Made by a program: the position numbers and the translations under genes
In this document: in pieces, positions 1 to 7,857 of the stretch
How the letters are laid out: every line of letters starts with the position of its first letter
Numbering within the stretch: the first letter of the stretch is position 1
Notes under the pieces: model-generated
Seen by the model: only the letters and a program-made list of their open reading frames with translations
What the model was told of the DNA's origin: nothing
Database searches by the model: none
Assembly (NCBI RefSeq): GCF_900104355.1
Contig: NZ_FNIY01000001.1
Location: 62,001 to 126,000 of the forward strand
From: Phyllobacterium sp. OV277
GTDB taxonomy: Bacteria > Pseudomonadota > Alphaproteobacteria > Rhizobiales > Rhizobiaceae
Reading direction: 5' to 3'
DNA: 64,000 bases

Positions 1-1146
1 GGACTCGCGCGCCATGGTCGATTCTTTAACATTGACCACGGAGCCGATCTTCAGCCCTTGCTGCTTGCAATAGCGCAGCGATGCCAAAGTGTCCGCGGTT
101 TCGCCCGACTGCGAAACGAACAAGGCAAGACTATCTTTCGACAATGGCATTTCGCGATAGCGGAATTCCGACGCGACATCGATATCAACCGGGAGCCGGG
201 CAATCTGCTCAAACCAGTATTTGCCGATCAGGCCGGCATAATAGGCTGTGCCGCATGCCGATGCCGCGATCCGGTCGATCTTGGCGAAATCAACGGGAAC
301 CGCATCAGTGCGAATGGTACCCTTGGAAAAATCAAGGTAATTGGCCAGCGTATGGGAAATAACCTCCGGCTGCTCGTGGATTTCCTTTTCCATGAAGTGG
401 CGGCGATTGCCCTTGCTGACGAGAAACGCCGTACCAGCAGATTTTTCGATCCGGCGTTTAACAGCCATGCCGCTTTCATCATAGATCGCCACACTGTTGC
501 GCGTTAGCACGGCCCAGTCACCGTCCTCAAGATAGGACAGTGTGTCGGTGAAAGGAGCAAGCGCAATGGCGTCCGAGCCCAGATACATCTCGCCGTCGCC
601 ATAACCCACAGCGAGCGGCGGTCCATTGCGGGCGGCAATCAGCAGATCCTCCTCACCCTTGAACATAATGGCAATGGCAAAGGCACCGCGCAGTTCCGGC
701 AAGCTCTGGCGAACCGCTTCAACAGGGGAAAGCCCACGATCGAGCGCACGCGTCACCAGATGGGCAACGGTTTCCGTATCGGTTTCAGTTTCAAAGACAT
801 AGCCGTCTTTCTCCAGCATGCTGCGCAGCTCGGCAAAATTCTCGATAATGCCATTATGAATGACAGCAAGACGCGGCGTTGTATGCGGATGCGCATTGCG
901 CACGGTCGGCGCACCATGCGTGGCCCAGCGTGTATGACCGATACCGATTGTGCCGCTGAGCGGTTGTTCTTTCAGAAGATTGTCCAGATTGACGAGCTTG
1001 CCCTCGGCGCGGCGCCGGTCAAGCACGCCTTTGTTGAGTGTCGCAACACCGGCGGAATCATAACCGCGATATTCCAGACGTTTCAGCGCATCCACCAGCA
1101 ATGGCGCAACCTGTTCGCGTCCGATGATTCCAACAATTCCGCACAT
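1..1146 (-). CDS. glmS: Glutamine-fructose-6-phosphate aminotransferase, C-terminus cut by window edge
   Basis: GlmS makes glucosamine-6-phosphate from fructose-6-phosphate and glutamine, the first step towards UDP-GlcNAc. Reading leftwards, the protein begins MCGIVGIIG with the N-terminal nucleophile Cys2 of class II glutamine amidotransferases. It continues with RLEYRGYDSAG and GHTRWATHG, the substrate-binding signatures of the glutaminase domain, followed by the start of the first SIS domain. Here 382 codons are present of about 605 usual in the family, and the frame is open at base 1, so this is truncation by the window and not a pseudogene. glmU lies directly upstream on the same strand with a gap of about 105 bases, so the two pathway genes are probably co-transcribed. 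Confidence 0.97.
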   Translation of the reverse strand, partial: MCGIVGIIGREQVAPLLVDALKRLEYRGYDSAGVATLNKGVLDRRRAEGKLVNLDNLLKEQPLSGTIGIGHTRWATHGAPTVRNAHPHTTPRLAVIHNGIIENFAELRSMLEKDGYVFETETDTETVAHLVTRALDRGLSPVEAVRQSLPELRGAFAIAIMFKGEEDLLIAARNGPPLAVGYGDGEMYLGSDAIALAPFTDTLSYLEDGDWAVLTRNSVAIYDESGMAVKRRIEKSAGTAFLVSKGNRRHFMEKEIHEQPEVISHTLANYLDFSKGTIRTDAVPVDFAKIDRIAASACGTAYYAGLIGKYWFEQIARLPVDIDVASEFRYREMPLSKDSLALFVSQSGETADTLASLRYCKQQGLKIGSVVNVKESTMARES

Positions 1147-1251
1147 AGAAAGCTCCGATGGCTCAGGGTCTCGATTTCTTCTTGCCTATGGCAAACTTAC
1201 GCCGGGAAGAAGGCTGGTTACAATTCAGTCTTTAGCATGAAGCAGAATGGG

Positions 1252-2613
1252 CTATTCCGCTTTCTTGGCTTTTTTCTGCGCGGCATAACGCTCGCGCAAT
1301 AGCACAGCCCGCCCTTCCTTGATGACCTGATGTGCCCGGCCAAATGCCAGCGCGTCGTCTGGTACATTCTGCGTAATTACACTGCCAGATGCCACATAGG
1401 CATTGTCACCAACTGAAACAGGCGCGACCAGCGAGCTATTGGAGCCGATAAAGGCACCAGCCCCGATCTGCGTCAAAGCTTTGTTGTAGCCGTCGTAATT
1501 GCAGGTGATCGCACCAGCTCCGATATTGGCACCGGCGCCCACATTCGCATCCCCAAGATAACTTAGATGACTGACCTTGGCACCTGCCCCGACTTTGGCA
1601 TTCTTCACTTCTACGAAATTTCCGATCTTGGCATTTACCGCGAGATCGGCGCCTGGCCGCAAACGTGCAAATGGCCCTACCATTGCTCGCGGACCAATAT
1701 GTGCACCTTCCAGATGCGAAAAGGCATGAATGACGGCACCAGTCGCAATCGAAACGCCGGGACCAAAGACGATATTCGGCTCCAATACTACATCTGATTC
1801 AATCAAGGTATCGTAGGCAAAAAACACTGTTTCGGGTGCTTGAATGCTCACACCGGCCAGCATCATTGCGCGCCGCTTGCGGTTCTGCCAGATAGCTTCG
1901 GCTTCAGCCAGTTCCACACGCGTATTGATGCCAATAATATTCTCAACCGGAATTTCAATCGCGACTGCCAATTTGCCAACACCATTGGCGATTTCGACCA
2001 CATCGGTCAGATAATACTCGCCCTTGGCATTGGCATTCCCGACCTTGTCCAGAAGTTGCAAGGCGCTGTCACCGCGCAGGGCCATAAAGCCACCATTGCA
2101 GAAACCGATTTTCTTCTCGTCATCACTGGTATCCTTGTCTTCGCGAATGGCGAGAAGTTTACCGTTTTCTTCGATGAGACGACCATAACCGGCTGGATTT
2201 TCGGGCCGGAAGCCCATGATAACGACATCGGCGCCATCCTCAAGCTTGGCGCGTGCCTGATCCAGCGCTGCTGTTTCAATGAGTGGTGTATCGCCAAACA
2301 CGACAAGAATATCGTCATAGCCGCGCGCTATAGCATCACGCGCCGCAAGCACGGCATGGGCTGTTCCCAGCCGCTCCTTCTGTTCATGCACCGTCACATT
2401 TGAAACAACTGATTTCACTGCGTCGCGAACAGCATCGCCCTCGCGGCCAACCACGAGCGCAATGTCACCACTGCCAGCACTATGAACTGCCTTGGCCACA
2501 TGAGCGACGATAGGCAGCCCGGCAATCGGGTGAAGCACTTTCGGTAGCGCCGATTTCATGCGCGTGCCCTCACCGGCGGCAAGAATAACCGAGAGGCAGG
2601 TACGTGATGTCAT
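1252..2613 (-). CDS. glmU: Bifunctional GlmU: GlcN-1-P acetyltransferase / GlcNAc-1-P uridyltransferase
   Basis: This enzyme does the last two steps to UDP-GlcNAc, the precursor of peptidoglycan and lipid A. The N-terminal pyrophosphorylase domain has the nucleotide-binding motif [11 protein letters not shown] near residues 11-21. The C-terminal half is a left-handed beta helix with repeated G-A/V-x-I hexapeptides, and NYDGYNK lies in the acetyl-transfer region. At 453 residues it has normal family length. A GTG 33 bases further upstream is also open, but the ATG at 2613 gives the usual beginning [18 protein letters not shown] just before the first strand and was preferred. It sits upstream of glmS on the same strand. 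The C-terminus is Lys/Ala-rich (KKAKKAE). Confidence 0.95.
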   Translation of the reverse strand: MTSRTCLSVILAAGEGTRMKSALPKVLHPIAGLPIVAHVAKAVHSAGSGDIALVVGREGDAVRDAVKSVVSNVTVHEQKERLGTAHAVLAARDAIARGYDDILVVFGDTPLIETAALDQARAKLEDGADVVIMGFRPENPAGYGRLIEENGKLLAIREDKDTSDDEKKIGFCNGGFMALRGDSALQLLDKVGNANAKGEYYLTDVVEIANGVGKLAVAIEIPVENIIGINTRVELAEAEAIWQNRKRRAMMLAGVSIQAPETVFFAYDTLIESDVVLEPNIVFGPGVSIATGAVIHAFSHLEGAHIGPRAMVGPFARLRPGADLAVNAKIGNFVEVKNAKVGAGAKVSHLSYLGDANVGAGANIGAGAITCNYDGYNKALTQIGAGAFIGSNSSLVAPVSVGDNAYVASGSVITQNVPDDALAFGRAHQVIKEGRAVLLRERYAAQKKAKKAE

Positions 2614-2706
2614 TGTCAGAATTCCGAATCCGTTTTGGCTAAGCACAGTCTTATGCCTGATCGTGGCATAATCCCGGTTGCCAATGCATGAACAATTTCC
2701 GTTTCT

Positions 2707-3453
2707 TTAGCCGAGTTGGCCAAGGATTGGAAATGTTTCAAGCAGCCAGAACGAGAATGTCTGCAATCCACCGGTCAGGAACAGAACACCTGTTGCCACA
2801 AGCAGCCCGCCCATCACCTTTTCCACTTTGCCGAGATGCATACGGAAACGCGTGAGGAAGCGCATGAAATAGCCGGAGAACAAGGCTGCTATAATAAACG
2901 GAATACCAAGACCAAGCGAATAGACTGCGAGCAGCAATGCTCCGTCCGAGACCGTATCACGACCGCCTGCAAGCGCGAGGATTGGTCCCAGAACAGGCCC
3001 AATGCAGGGCGTCCAGCCAAATGCAAAGGCAAGGCCCATCACATAGGCTGCCAGCGGATTGGCCGGTTTGCCCTTGGTCTGGAACCGCGCTTCACGCGAC
3101 AGGAACGCCAGACGAAATACGCCGAGGAAATTCAACCCCATCAGGATAATGACGATACCGGCAGCAATTGCGATTTCCTGCTGCCACATGCGCAGCAACC
3201 CGCCAATCGTCGAAGCACCCGCCCCCAGCAATACAAACACAGTCGAAAAACCAAGGACAAAGCAGAATGACGACAGCAGCAGGGCCTGCCGAACCGGAGA
3301 AACACGTGCTGCGGGCTGATCCGAACGGAAATCCTCCACGGTAACGCCAGCCATATAGCAGAGATAGGGCGGCACCAATGGCAGGACGCAAGGGGACAGG
3401 AAGGACAGCGCACCGGCACCGGCGGCGGTCAGATAGGAGACATCAAGCGCCAT
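2707..3453 (-). CDS. ccdA: Cytochrome c biogenesis protein CcdA (thiol-disulfide transmembrane transporter)
   Basis: CcdA-family proteins carry reducing power across the inner membrane to periplasmic thioredoxin-like proteins used in cytochrome c maturation. The 248-residue protein has about six hydrophobic segments. It has the two hallmark motifs: FLSPCVLPLVPPYL near residue 20 and GWTPCIGPVLG in the middle, each holding one redox cysteine. The ATG at 3453 follows a GAGGAG-like ribosome site. It is the short CcdA type with no fused periplasmic DsbD domains. The gap to glmU is about 90 bases with no clear terminator. Confidence 0.93.
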   Translation of the reverse strand: MALDVSYLTAAGAGALSFLSPCVLPLVPPYLCYMAGVTVEDFRSDQPAARVSPVRQALLLSSFCFVLGFSTVFVLLGAGASTIGGLLRMWQQEIAIAAGIVIILMGLNFLGVFRLAFLSREARFQTKGKPANPLAAYVMGLAFAFGWTPCIGPVLGPILALAGGRDTVSDGALLLAVYSLGLGIPFIIAALFSGYFMRFLTRFRMHLGKVEKVMGGLLVATGVLFLTGGLQTFSFWLLETFPILGQLG

Positions 3454-3744
3454 ATGCGCTCCTCGTTTGGCATTACAATTTCAACTTGTGGTGCCATAGG
3501 CCGAATCCCCCGCAAATTCCAATCACCTTTTCGCCAGTTCTGCGCACAATCCTCCCTTCACTTCCGATTTTAAGGGCGTCATATCCGTGTGAAACGGCTT
3601 CATTGCTCAAAAAAACCGTGGAACCTGTAAAAACAAGGCTCAATGTTGCAAAAACAGTGCACAATAGCTGTTGACCGATGCCAAAGTCATCCCTATGTTC
3701 CGCCGCACTTCCCAAGGGTTAGCGCAAGCGTCTTCCCTGACTGG

Positions 3745-3820
3745 GAGCGCGTAGCTCAGCCGGTAGAGCAACTGACTTTTAATCAGTAGGTCCGGGGTTC
3801 GAACCCCCGCGCGCTCACCA
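3745..3820 (+). tRNA. tRNA-Lys (anticodon TTT)
   Basis: The cloverleaf closes cleanly: acceptor GAGCGCG pairs with CGCGCTC, discriminator A, and CCA is encoded at 3818-3820. The anticodon stem ACTGA/TCAGT encloses the loop CTTTTAA with anticodon TTT at 3778-3780, and the T arm carries GGTTCGAACCC. It is a lone tRNA on the plus strand after the divergent ccdA. The 290 bases between ccdA and this gene hold no convincing coding sequence. Confidence 0.97.
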
Positions 3821-3991
3821 CCTCTCCAGACAATTCCCTGAAATTTTGGCGACTATTCAGTGTGCAGTTCTGTGCGCCGATTGGCGATCACCGTTTCCGG
3901 GGGGACAAGCGTGGGCCTATACCGAAGTGACCGGCGGCAGTAATATGCATACCGTACCGTGAACGACGCGGTCACTGAGGGTCAAAACAAA

Positions 3992-4462
3992 ATGAACGGG
4001 AACACCAAGGACAAGAATAAAGCACTGATCAGGCTCGTTTACGAGAAAACACGAAACGGCGGGCCGCAATCAACCGCACCTTTACTCGATAGTGAATTCG
4101 TCGCCCGTATTGGCGATAGCGTACCTTGGGGCGGTGTTTACAAGGGCCCGGATCATTATCTTGGCACATGCGTACGGCAATATTCTCTCTATCTTGAGCC
4201 GACATCCGTCGTCTATGAAACTCTGAATTCCCAGGATGACGAGGTACACGCTCTCGTTCACCTCAAGATGCATGAAGGCGACGCCACCGTACCTTTCCTC
4301 CATACATGGACAGTGCGCGGCGATAAGGTCACCCATCTGAATTCCGTGTGCCTGCAACCCAGCCTTCTGTCAGCCCCAATATTGTCGGCCCGCAGAAAAC
4401 GGCCAAAGCGATTGCAGCTTTATGAGCGCCTGATGCTGGTCAAACGGCGGCAAAGCATGTGA
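3992..4462 (+). CDS. SnoaL-like (NTF2-fold) protein of unknown function
   Basis: The predicted 156-residue protein begins MNGNTKDKNK and resembles the SnoaL-like branch of the NTF2 fold: an early helix (LIRLVYEKTRNGG), a PWGGVYKGPDHY segment matching the usual G-x-Y-x-G turn, then alternating strands such as EVHALVHLKMHEG and TWTVRGDKVTHLNSV. The C-terminal 30 residues are strongly basic (ARRKRPKRLQLYERLMLVKRRQ), an unusual tail. The ATG at 3992 is preceded by GAGGG, so it was chosen over an in-frame GTG 33 bases upstream. Members of this fold range from cyclases and isomerases to non-enzymatic proteins, so no reaction can be assigned. It stands alone between tRNA-Lys and a GNAT gene. Confidence 0.7.
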   Translation: MNGNTKDKNKALIRLVYEKTRNGGPQSTAPLLDSEFVARIGDSVPWGGVYKGPDHYLGTCVRQYSLYLEPTSVVYETLNSQDDEVHALVHLKMHEGDATVPFLHTWTVRGDKVTHLNSVCLQPSLLSAPILSARRKRPKRLQLYERLMLVKRRQSM

Positions 4463-4619
4463 GACTCAATCAACGGTATTAAAAGGCGCTGATTTCAGTC
4501 TTCGTAGGCGGCACTGAAAATATGTGCATCGCACCCTGTCGAATTATCCATCTTTGCTCTAGATTTTCGTGGTTCCGGCACTCCAGCAATCATGATTTCC
4601 CCAAAGCACAGGATGAATA

Positions 4620-5081
4620 ATGACCAGTAACCTCCTCGTCCGCCCCGTTAGCCGTCAGGATTACGATCAATGGCTACCGCTGTGGGATGGTTATAACGCA
4701 TTTTATGGCCGTTCAGGTCCGACTGCCCTGGCACCGGAAATCACGCGGATGACATGGGAGCGATTCTTCGATGCCTACGAGCCCGTGAACGCCCTCGTCG
4801 CCGAAAGCGATGGAAATCTTCTGGGTCTGACGCATTATATTTTTCACCGAAGCACCACCTCGATTGCGCCAAACTGCTACTTGCAGGATCTGTTCACCAA
4901 CGAAGCCGCGCGGGGCAAGGGCGTCGGCAGGGCTTTGATCAACGGCGTTTATGAGCGCGCGCAGTTGGCAGGATCGCCGCGTGTATATTGGCTCACACAT
5001 GAAACCAATCACACTGCCATGCAGCTCTACAACAAGGTGGCCGAGCATTCAGGGTTCGTCGTTTATCGCAAGTTTCTTTGA
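4620..5081 (+). CDS. GNAT family N-acetyltransferase
   Basis: This is a 153-residue single-domain acetyltransferase. The acetyl-CoA loop of motif A is visible as DLFTNEAARGKGVGRALINGVYERA, with the R/Q-x-x-G-x-G/A core RGKGVG. The C-terminal motif B region includes THETNHTAMQLYNKV, with the typical Asn and Tyr near the end of the fold. The start follows an AGGAT ribosome site. The substrate (small molecule or protein N-terminus) cannot be read from the sequence. It is convergent with the LysR gene, with 32 bases between stops. Confidence 0.85.
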   Translation: MTSNLLVRPVSRQDYDQWLPLWDGYNAFYGRSGPTALAPEITRMTWERFFDAYEPVNALVAESDGNLLGLTHYIFHRSTTSIAPNCYLQDLFTNEAARGKGVGRALINGVYERAQLAGSPRVYWLTHETNHTAMQLYNKVAEHSGFVVYRKFL

Positions 5082-5113
5082 CAAACTTTACCGCAGTATC
5101 GGGGCCAACAAGG

Positions 5114-5965
5114 TTACTGCACAAGCTTTTCCCGCAGGAAGAGCCCCAATTCCTTGGTAATCTTGGACGGCTCCTTGGCCATAAACAGGCCGAAGTCGGC
5201 GCTTGGCGCTGACGGCAGCTTGTGTCCTGAGTCAATCGTTTCGCAATCGGTTGGAATACTCTCGGGCAACATCAGGCTATATCCAAGCCCGGCCCGCAAT
5301 GCTCCGATCAGAGCGCCATAGCTCGACACCCGGCAAGCCACAGACCATTCCACACCGGCACTGGCAAAAGCCACACTTGTCTTATCCTGCCATGTGCATG
5401 AGCCCTCAAACACAATGAGAGGGACTGCATCGCCCTCAGCCACATCGATCAACCGGCTTCCACTCCAAACCAGCTGTCGCGACCAATGAAAGAACGGCAC
5501 AATCGAAAATCGCGATGGATCGGCAATCACGATGTCGAGTTTCTCGTTTTGCAAGCTTTGGCTGAGTTCGCCACTATGTGCCGTGACCAGATCAAGTTCA
5601 ACCTGCGGAAACCGCTTGCGAAACTCCGCCAGAAGGATGGGCAGGCGCGTCACCACGAGATCTTCAATCAGCCCAAGCTTTACACGGCCAACAAGCTGCC
5701 GTCCTTCGATTTGCAGACGTGCATCTTCACCAAGCGCGATGAGCTTGCGTGCATAAGCCACGAGAACCTGGCCAGAATCGGTCAGCGAGACACCGCGCGA
5801 AGTGCGATTGAGAAGTTGCACGCCGAGATCAACCTCCAATCGCTTGATCTGCATGCTCACCGCTGCCTGCGTGCGTGACAAACGTTCGGCGGCTCCGCTG
5901 ACAGTGCCGGTTTCAGCAACCACAATGAGTGCTCGCAAAAGATGCGGATCAAGATTCAAGTCCAT
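5114..5965 (-). CDS. LysR family transcriptional regulator
   Basis: A 283-residue LysR-type regulator: an N-terminal winged helix-turn-helix (LRALIVVAETGTVSGAAERLSRTQAAVSMQIKRLE in shortened form covers residues 8-42), then a substrate-binding-like effector domain with two alpha/beta subdomains. An in-frame TTG lies one codon upstream, but the ATG at 5965 is placed six to seven bases after AAGGA and was chosen. It is divergent from the RidA-family gene, with a 16-base palindrome at 5974-5989 between them. That is the classic arrangement of a LysR regulator controlling the neighbouring operon, so the RidA/SDR/SnoaL genes are its likely targets. The inducer is unknown. Confidence 0.9.
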   Translation of the reverse strand: MDLNLDPHLLRALIVVAETGTVSGAAERLSRTQAAVSMQIKRLEVDLGVQLLNRTSRGVSLTDSGQVLVAYARKLIALGEDARLQIEGRQLVGRVKLGLIEDLVVTRLPILLAEFRKRFPQVELDLVTAHSGELSQSLQNEKLDIVIADPSRFSIVPFFHWSRQLVWSGSRLIDVAEGDAVPLIVFEGSCTWQDKTSVAFASAGVEWSVACRVSSYGALIGALRAGLGYSLMLPESIPTDCETIDSGHKLPSAPSADFGLFMAKEPSKITKELGLFLREKLVQ

Positions 5966-5973
5966 CAATATTC

Positions 5974-5989
5974 CTTATATTGATATAAG
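5974..5989. promoter_or_regulatory. Palindrome in LysR/RidA divergent promoter, probable LysR operator
   Basis: CTTATAT-TG-ATATAAG is a perfect inverted repeat with 7-base arms and a 2-base centre. It contains a T-N11-A pattern of the kind bound by LysR proteins. It lies 8 bases upstream of the LysR start and about 65 bases upstream of the RidA start, so it could serve both autoregulation and activation. Confidence 0.55.
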
Positions 5990-6054
5990 AAATATCAAGA
6001 TACATTATGACTTGGCGATATGGCAAGGAACACTCCTGAACCAAGGAGTTGATC

Positions 6055-6519
6055 TTGACCACATTTCGCGAACGTTTTGAGGAAACTGGCCTGACATGGC
6101 CCGCTATTACACCTGCGGATTTCCCCTTCAAGCCAGCCATACGTATCGACAATATTGTCTATATCTCGGGGCAAATACCGGAGATCAGCGAGAACATCGC
6201 TTTCACCGGCAAAGTCGGCGACGCGGTCAGCATTGAAGATGCCAAAAAGGCAGCAGAAATTTGCGCAGCCAATATTCTGTTCTGGCTCAGCGAAGAACTT
6301 GGCGGCGATATCTCGCGCGTGGTGCAGATCGCTAAAGTCACTGTTTATATCAACGCTGTTGCTGGCTTCAGTGGATTTTCTGCTGTCGGGAATGGTGCAT
6401 CCGAGTTGCTCCTGAATATCCTGGGTAATAAGGGAAAACACGCCCGTGCAGCCATCGGCATGGCGGGACTACCACTCAATGTACCTGTGGAAGTCGATGC
6501 AATCATCCATGTCAGCTAG
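6055..6519 (+). CDS. RidA/YjgF family protein (Rid-like)
   Basis: The 154-residue product has the Rid fold: a YISGQIPE strand-turn that matches the family's YxSGQ/GQ region near residue 40, helices with AAEICAANILFWLSEELGG, and a C-terminal AAIGMAGLPLNVPVEVDAIIHV that matches the usual R-x-A/x-GV-x-LP-x-x-x-VEI segment. RidA proteins hydrolyse reactive enamine/imine intermediates, but the arginine that anchors the carboxylate in true RidA is not evident here because AAIGMAGLPL follows HARA, so this is a Rid-like subgroup. The start was set at the TTG at 6055, because AGGAG at 6044-6048 is directly adjacent to the alternative TTG at 6049 but six bases from 6055. It leads the cluster with the SDR gene 26 bases downstream. 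Confidence 0.82.
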   Translation: MTTFRERFEETGLTWPAITPADFPFKPAIRIDNIVYISGQIPEISENIAFTGKVGDAVSIEDAKKAAEICAANILFWLSEELGGDISRVVQIAKVTVYINAVAGFSGFSAVGNGASELLLNILGNKGKHARAAIGMAGLPLNVPVEVDAIIHVS

Positions 6520-6545
6520 GCGTCAATAACAGTGAGATCATTATC

Positions 6546-7334
6546 ATGAATTTCGGATTGGATGGAAAACGAGCGCTTGTGGTGGGTGGCAATAAGGGGC
6601 TTGGTCGCGGAGTAGCAAAGTCTCTCGCCGAAAACGGCGCAATCATTGCCATATCGGGTCGGGACGAAGCAGCGTTGAATGACACAGTGAATGAGCTTCA
6701 TGCCCATTCTCCCCGCTCCTTTGCTCTCAATGCCGATCTTGCTGATCCGGTGGCTTTGGCAGCCATGCTTGACCGCATTGATCGGGATATGGGCGGGGTT
6801 GATATTCTGCTTTTGAACGGTGGGGGCCCACCACCATTTTCCGCATCTTCGCTCAATATTGTGCAATGGCGAACGCAGTTCGAAACGATGTTTCTCTCCG
6901 GCGTGCGCATTGCAACGCATTTTCTCCCCAGAATGCGCGAACGGCACTGGGGCCGCATCCTTGTCGTGTCATCGACCAGTGTCCGGGAGCCGATTGCGGG
7001 CCTGACCGCATCAAACGCGCTGCGGGCTGCCGTTGCCGGTTGGGCAAAGAGCCTTGCGGGTGAAGTCGCAGCAGATGGCGTAACCGTCAACTTGCTGCTT
7101 GCCGGGCGTCTGGCCACCGCACGTACGGACAAGCTCGAACAAATGGATGCCGACGCGCAAGGCCTGGATGTTTCCGTCATAGCCGCACAAAGTCAGGCCG
7201 AGATTCCGGTTGGCCGCTACGGTACGGCTGAGGAGTTCGGGGCCGTGGCGGCGTTTCTCGCCAGCGAGCAGGCATCTTATATAACCGGAGCGGCCATCCC
7301 AGTTGATGGGGGCTTGTCGCGCGCTATTATCTAG
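6546..7334 (+). CDS. Atypical short-chain dehydrogenase/reductase without catalytic Tyr-Lys
   Basis: A 262-residue SDR with the Rossmann nucleotide-binding motif VVGGNKGLGRG (residues 12-22) and the NAD(P)-fold segment LLLNGGGPPP in place of the usual NNAG. The Ser of the active site is present in VVSSTSV. The Y-x-x-x-K pair is absent: where the family has Y-S-A-S-K-A-A this protein reads L-T-A-S-N-A-L, so Tyr is Leu and Lys is Asn. The C-terminus ASYITGAAIPVDGGLSRAI is canonical. The GGPPP loop and the lost tetrad recall a known group of FabG-like proteins annotated as 3-oxoacyl-ACP reductases whose activity is doubtful. It lies between the Rid-like and SnoaL-like genes. Confidence 0.88.
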   Translation: MNFGLDGKRALVVGGNKGLGRGVAKSLAENGAIIAISGRDEAALNDTVNELHAHSPRSFALNADLADPVALAAMLDRIDRDMGGVDILLLNGGGPPPFSASSLNIVQWRTQFETMFLSGVRIATHFLPRMRERHWGRILVVSSTSVREPIAGLTASNALRAAVAGWAKSLAGEVAADGVTVNLLLAGRLATARTDKLEQMDADAQGLDVSVIAAQSQAEIPVGRYGTAEEFGAVAAFLASEQASYITGAAIPVDGGLSRAII

Positions 7335-7427
7335 TGATGATGAAACAACCCATGCCCCAGCCCTCCAAGTCTCGCTGGTGCAATCGTGTTCTAACCACAA
7401 AACTCATCCGAATGAAGGAATAGTGCC

Positions 7428-7805
7428 ATGCCGGAGCGAAGCCGTGTTGAAGCCTTTGTGGCAATTGTTGAAAGCGGCGATCATGTGAAAGCCATCCGCG
7501 ATTTTTATCATGAGGATGCATCAATGCAGGAGCCGGGAAAAGAGCCCCGGCGCGGTCGCGATGTGCTGATTGCGCATGAGCAAGCGGCTTTGGACCGGTT
7601 GCAGAACATGCATACCCACCCTGCCCGTGCTGTACTCGTCGACGGCGATAATGTTGTCATTCATTGGGTATTCGACGCCACCAACCGCGAAGGCGTGACG
7701 CGGCGACTGGAAGAACTGGCCTATCAGCGTTGGCAAGGCGATCGCATTGTCGAAGAGCGCTTTTTCTACGACACGGCATCGTCTTTCACCATTGTTGAAA
7801 AGTGA
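7428..7805 (+). CDS. SnoaL-like/NTF2-fold protein
   Basis: The 125-residue protein shows the compact NTF2 pattern: helix VEAFVAIVESGDHVKAIRDFYHEDASMQEPG, then GRDVLIAHEQAALDRL and strands ARAVLVDGDNVVIHWVFDA, ELAYQRWQGDRIVEERFFYD. The D-G-D...W-x-F-D and RWQGDRIVEERFFYD portions are typical of SnoaL-like proteins annotated as isomerase or ester cyclase homologues. A GGAA ribosome site precedes the ATG. It is the last gene of the LysR-RidA-SDR group, 93 bases after the SDR gene. Together they could form a small catabolic or detoxification pathway, but no substrate can be inferred. Confidence 0.78.
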   Translation: MPERSRVEAFVAIVESGDHVKAIRDFYHEDASMQEPGKEPRRGRDVLIAHEQAALDRLQNMHTHPARAVLVDGDNVVIHWVFDATNREGVTRRLEELAYQRWQGDRIVEERFFYDTASSFTIVEK

Positions 7806-7814
7806 AATGCAATT

Positions 7815-7847
7815 GAACCCACCCGGCCCTTCAAGCCGGGTGGGTTC
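7815..7847. terminator. Strong hairpin between convergent genes, probable bidirectional terminator
   Basis: A perfect 13-base stem GAACCCACCCGGC / GCCGGGTGGGTTC with a 7-base loop. It lies between the stop of the SnoaL-like gene and the stop of the MFS gene. No T-run follows on either strand, so termination by this hairpin alone is uncertain. Confidence 0.6.
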
Positions 7848-7857
7848 ACATCAGCAA

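Noticed and set aside
1252-2646. GTG start 33 bases upstream for glmU
   Set aside because: It adds residues not typical of the family; the ATG at 2613 gives the normal beginning.
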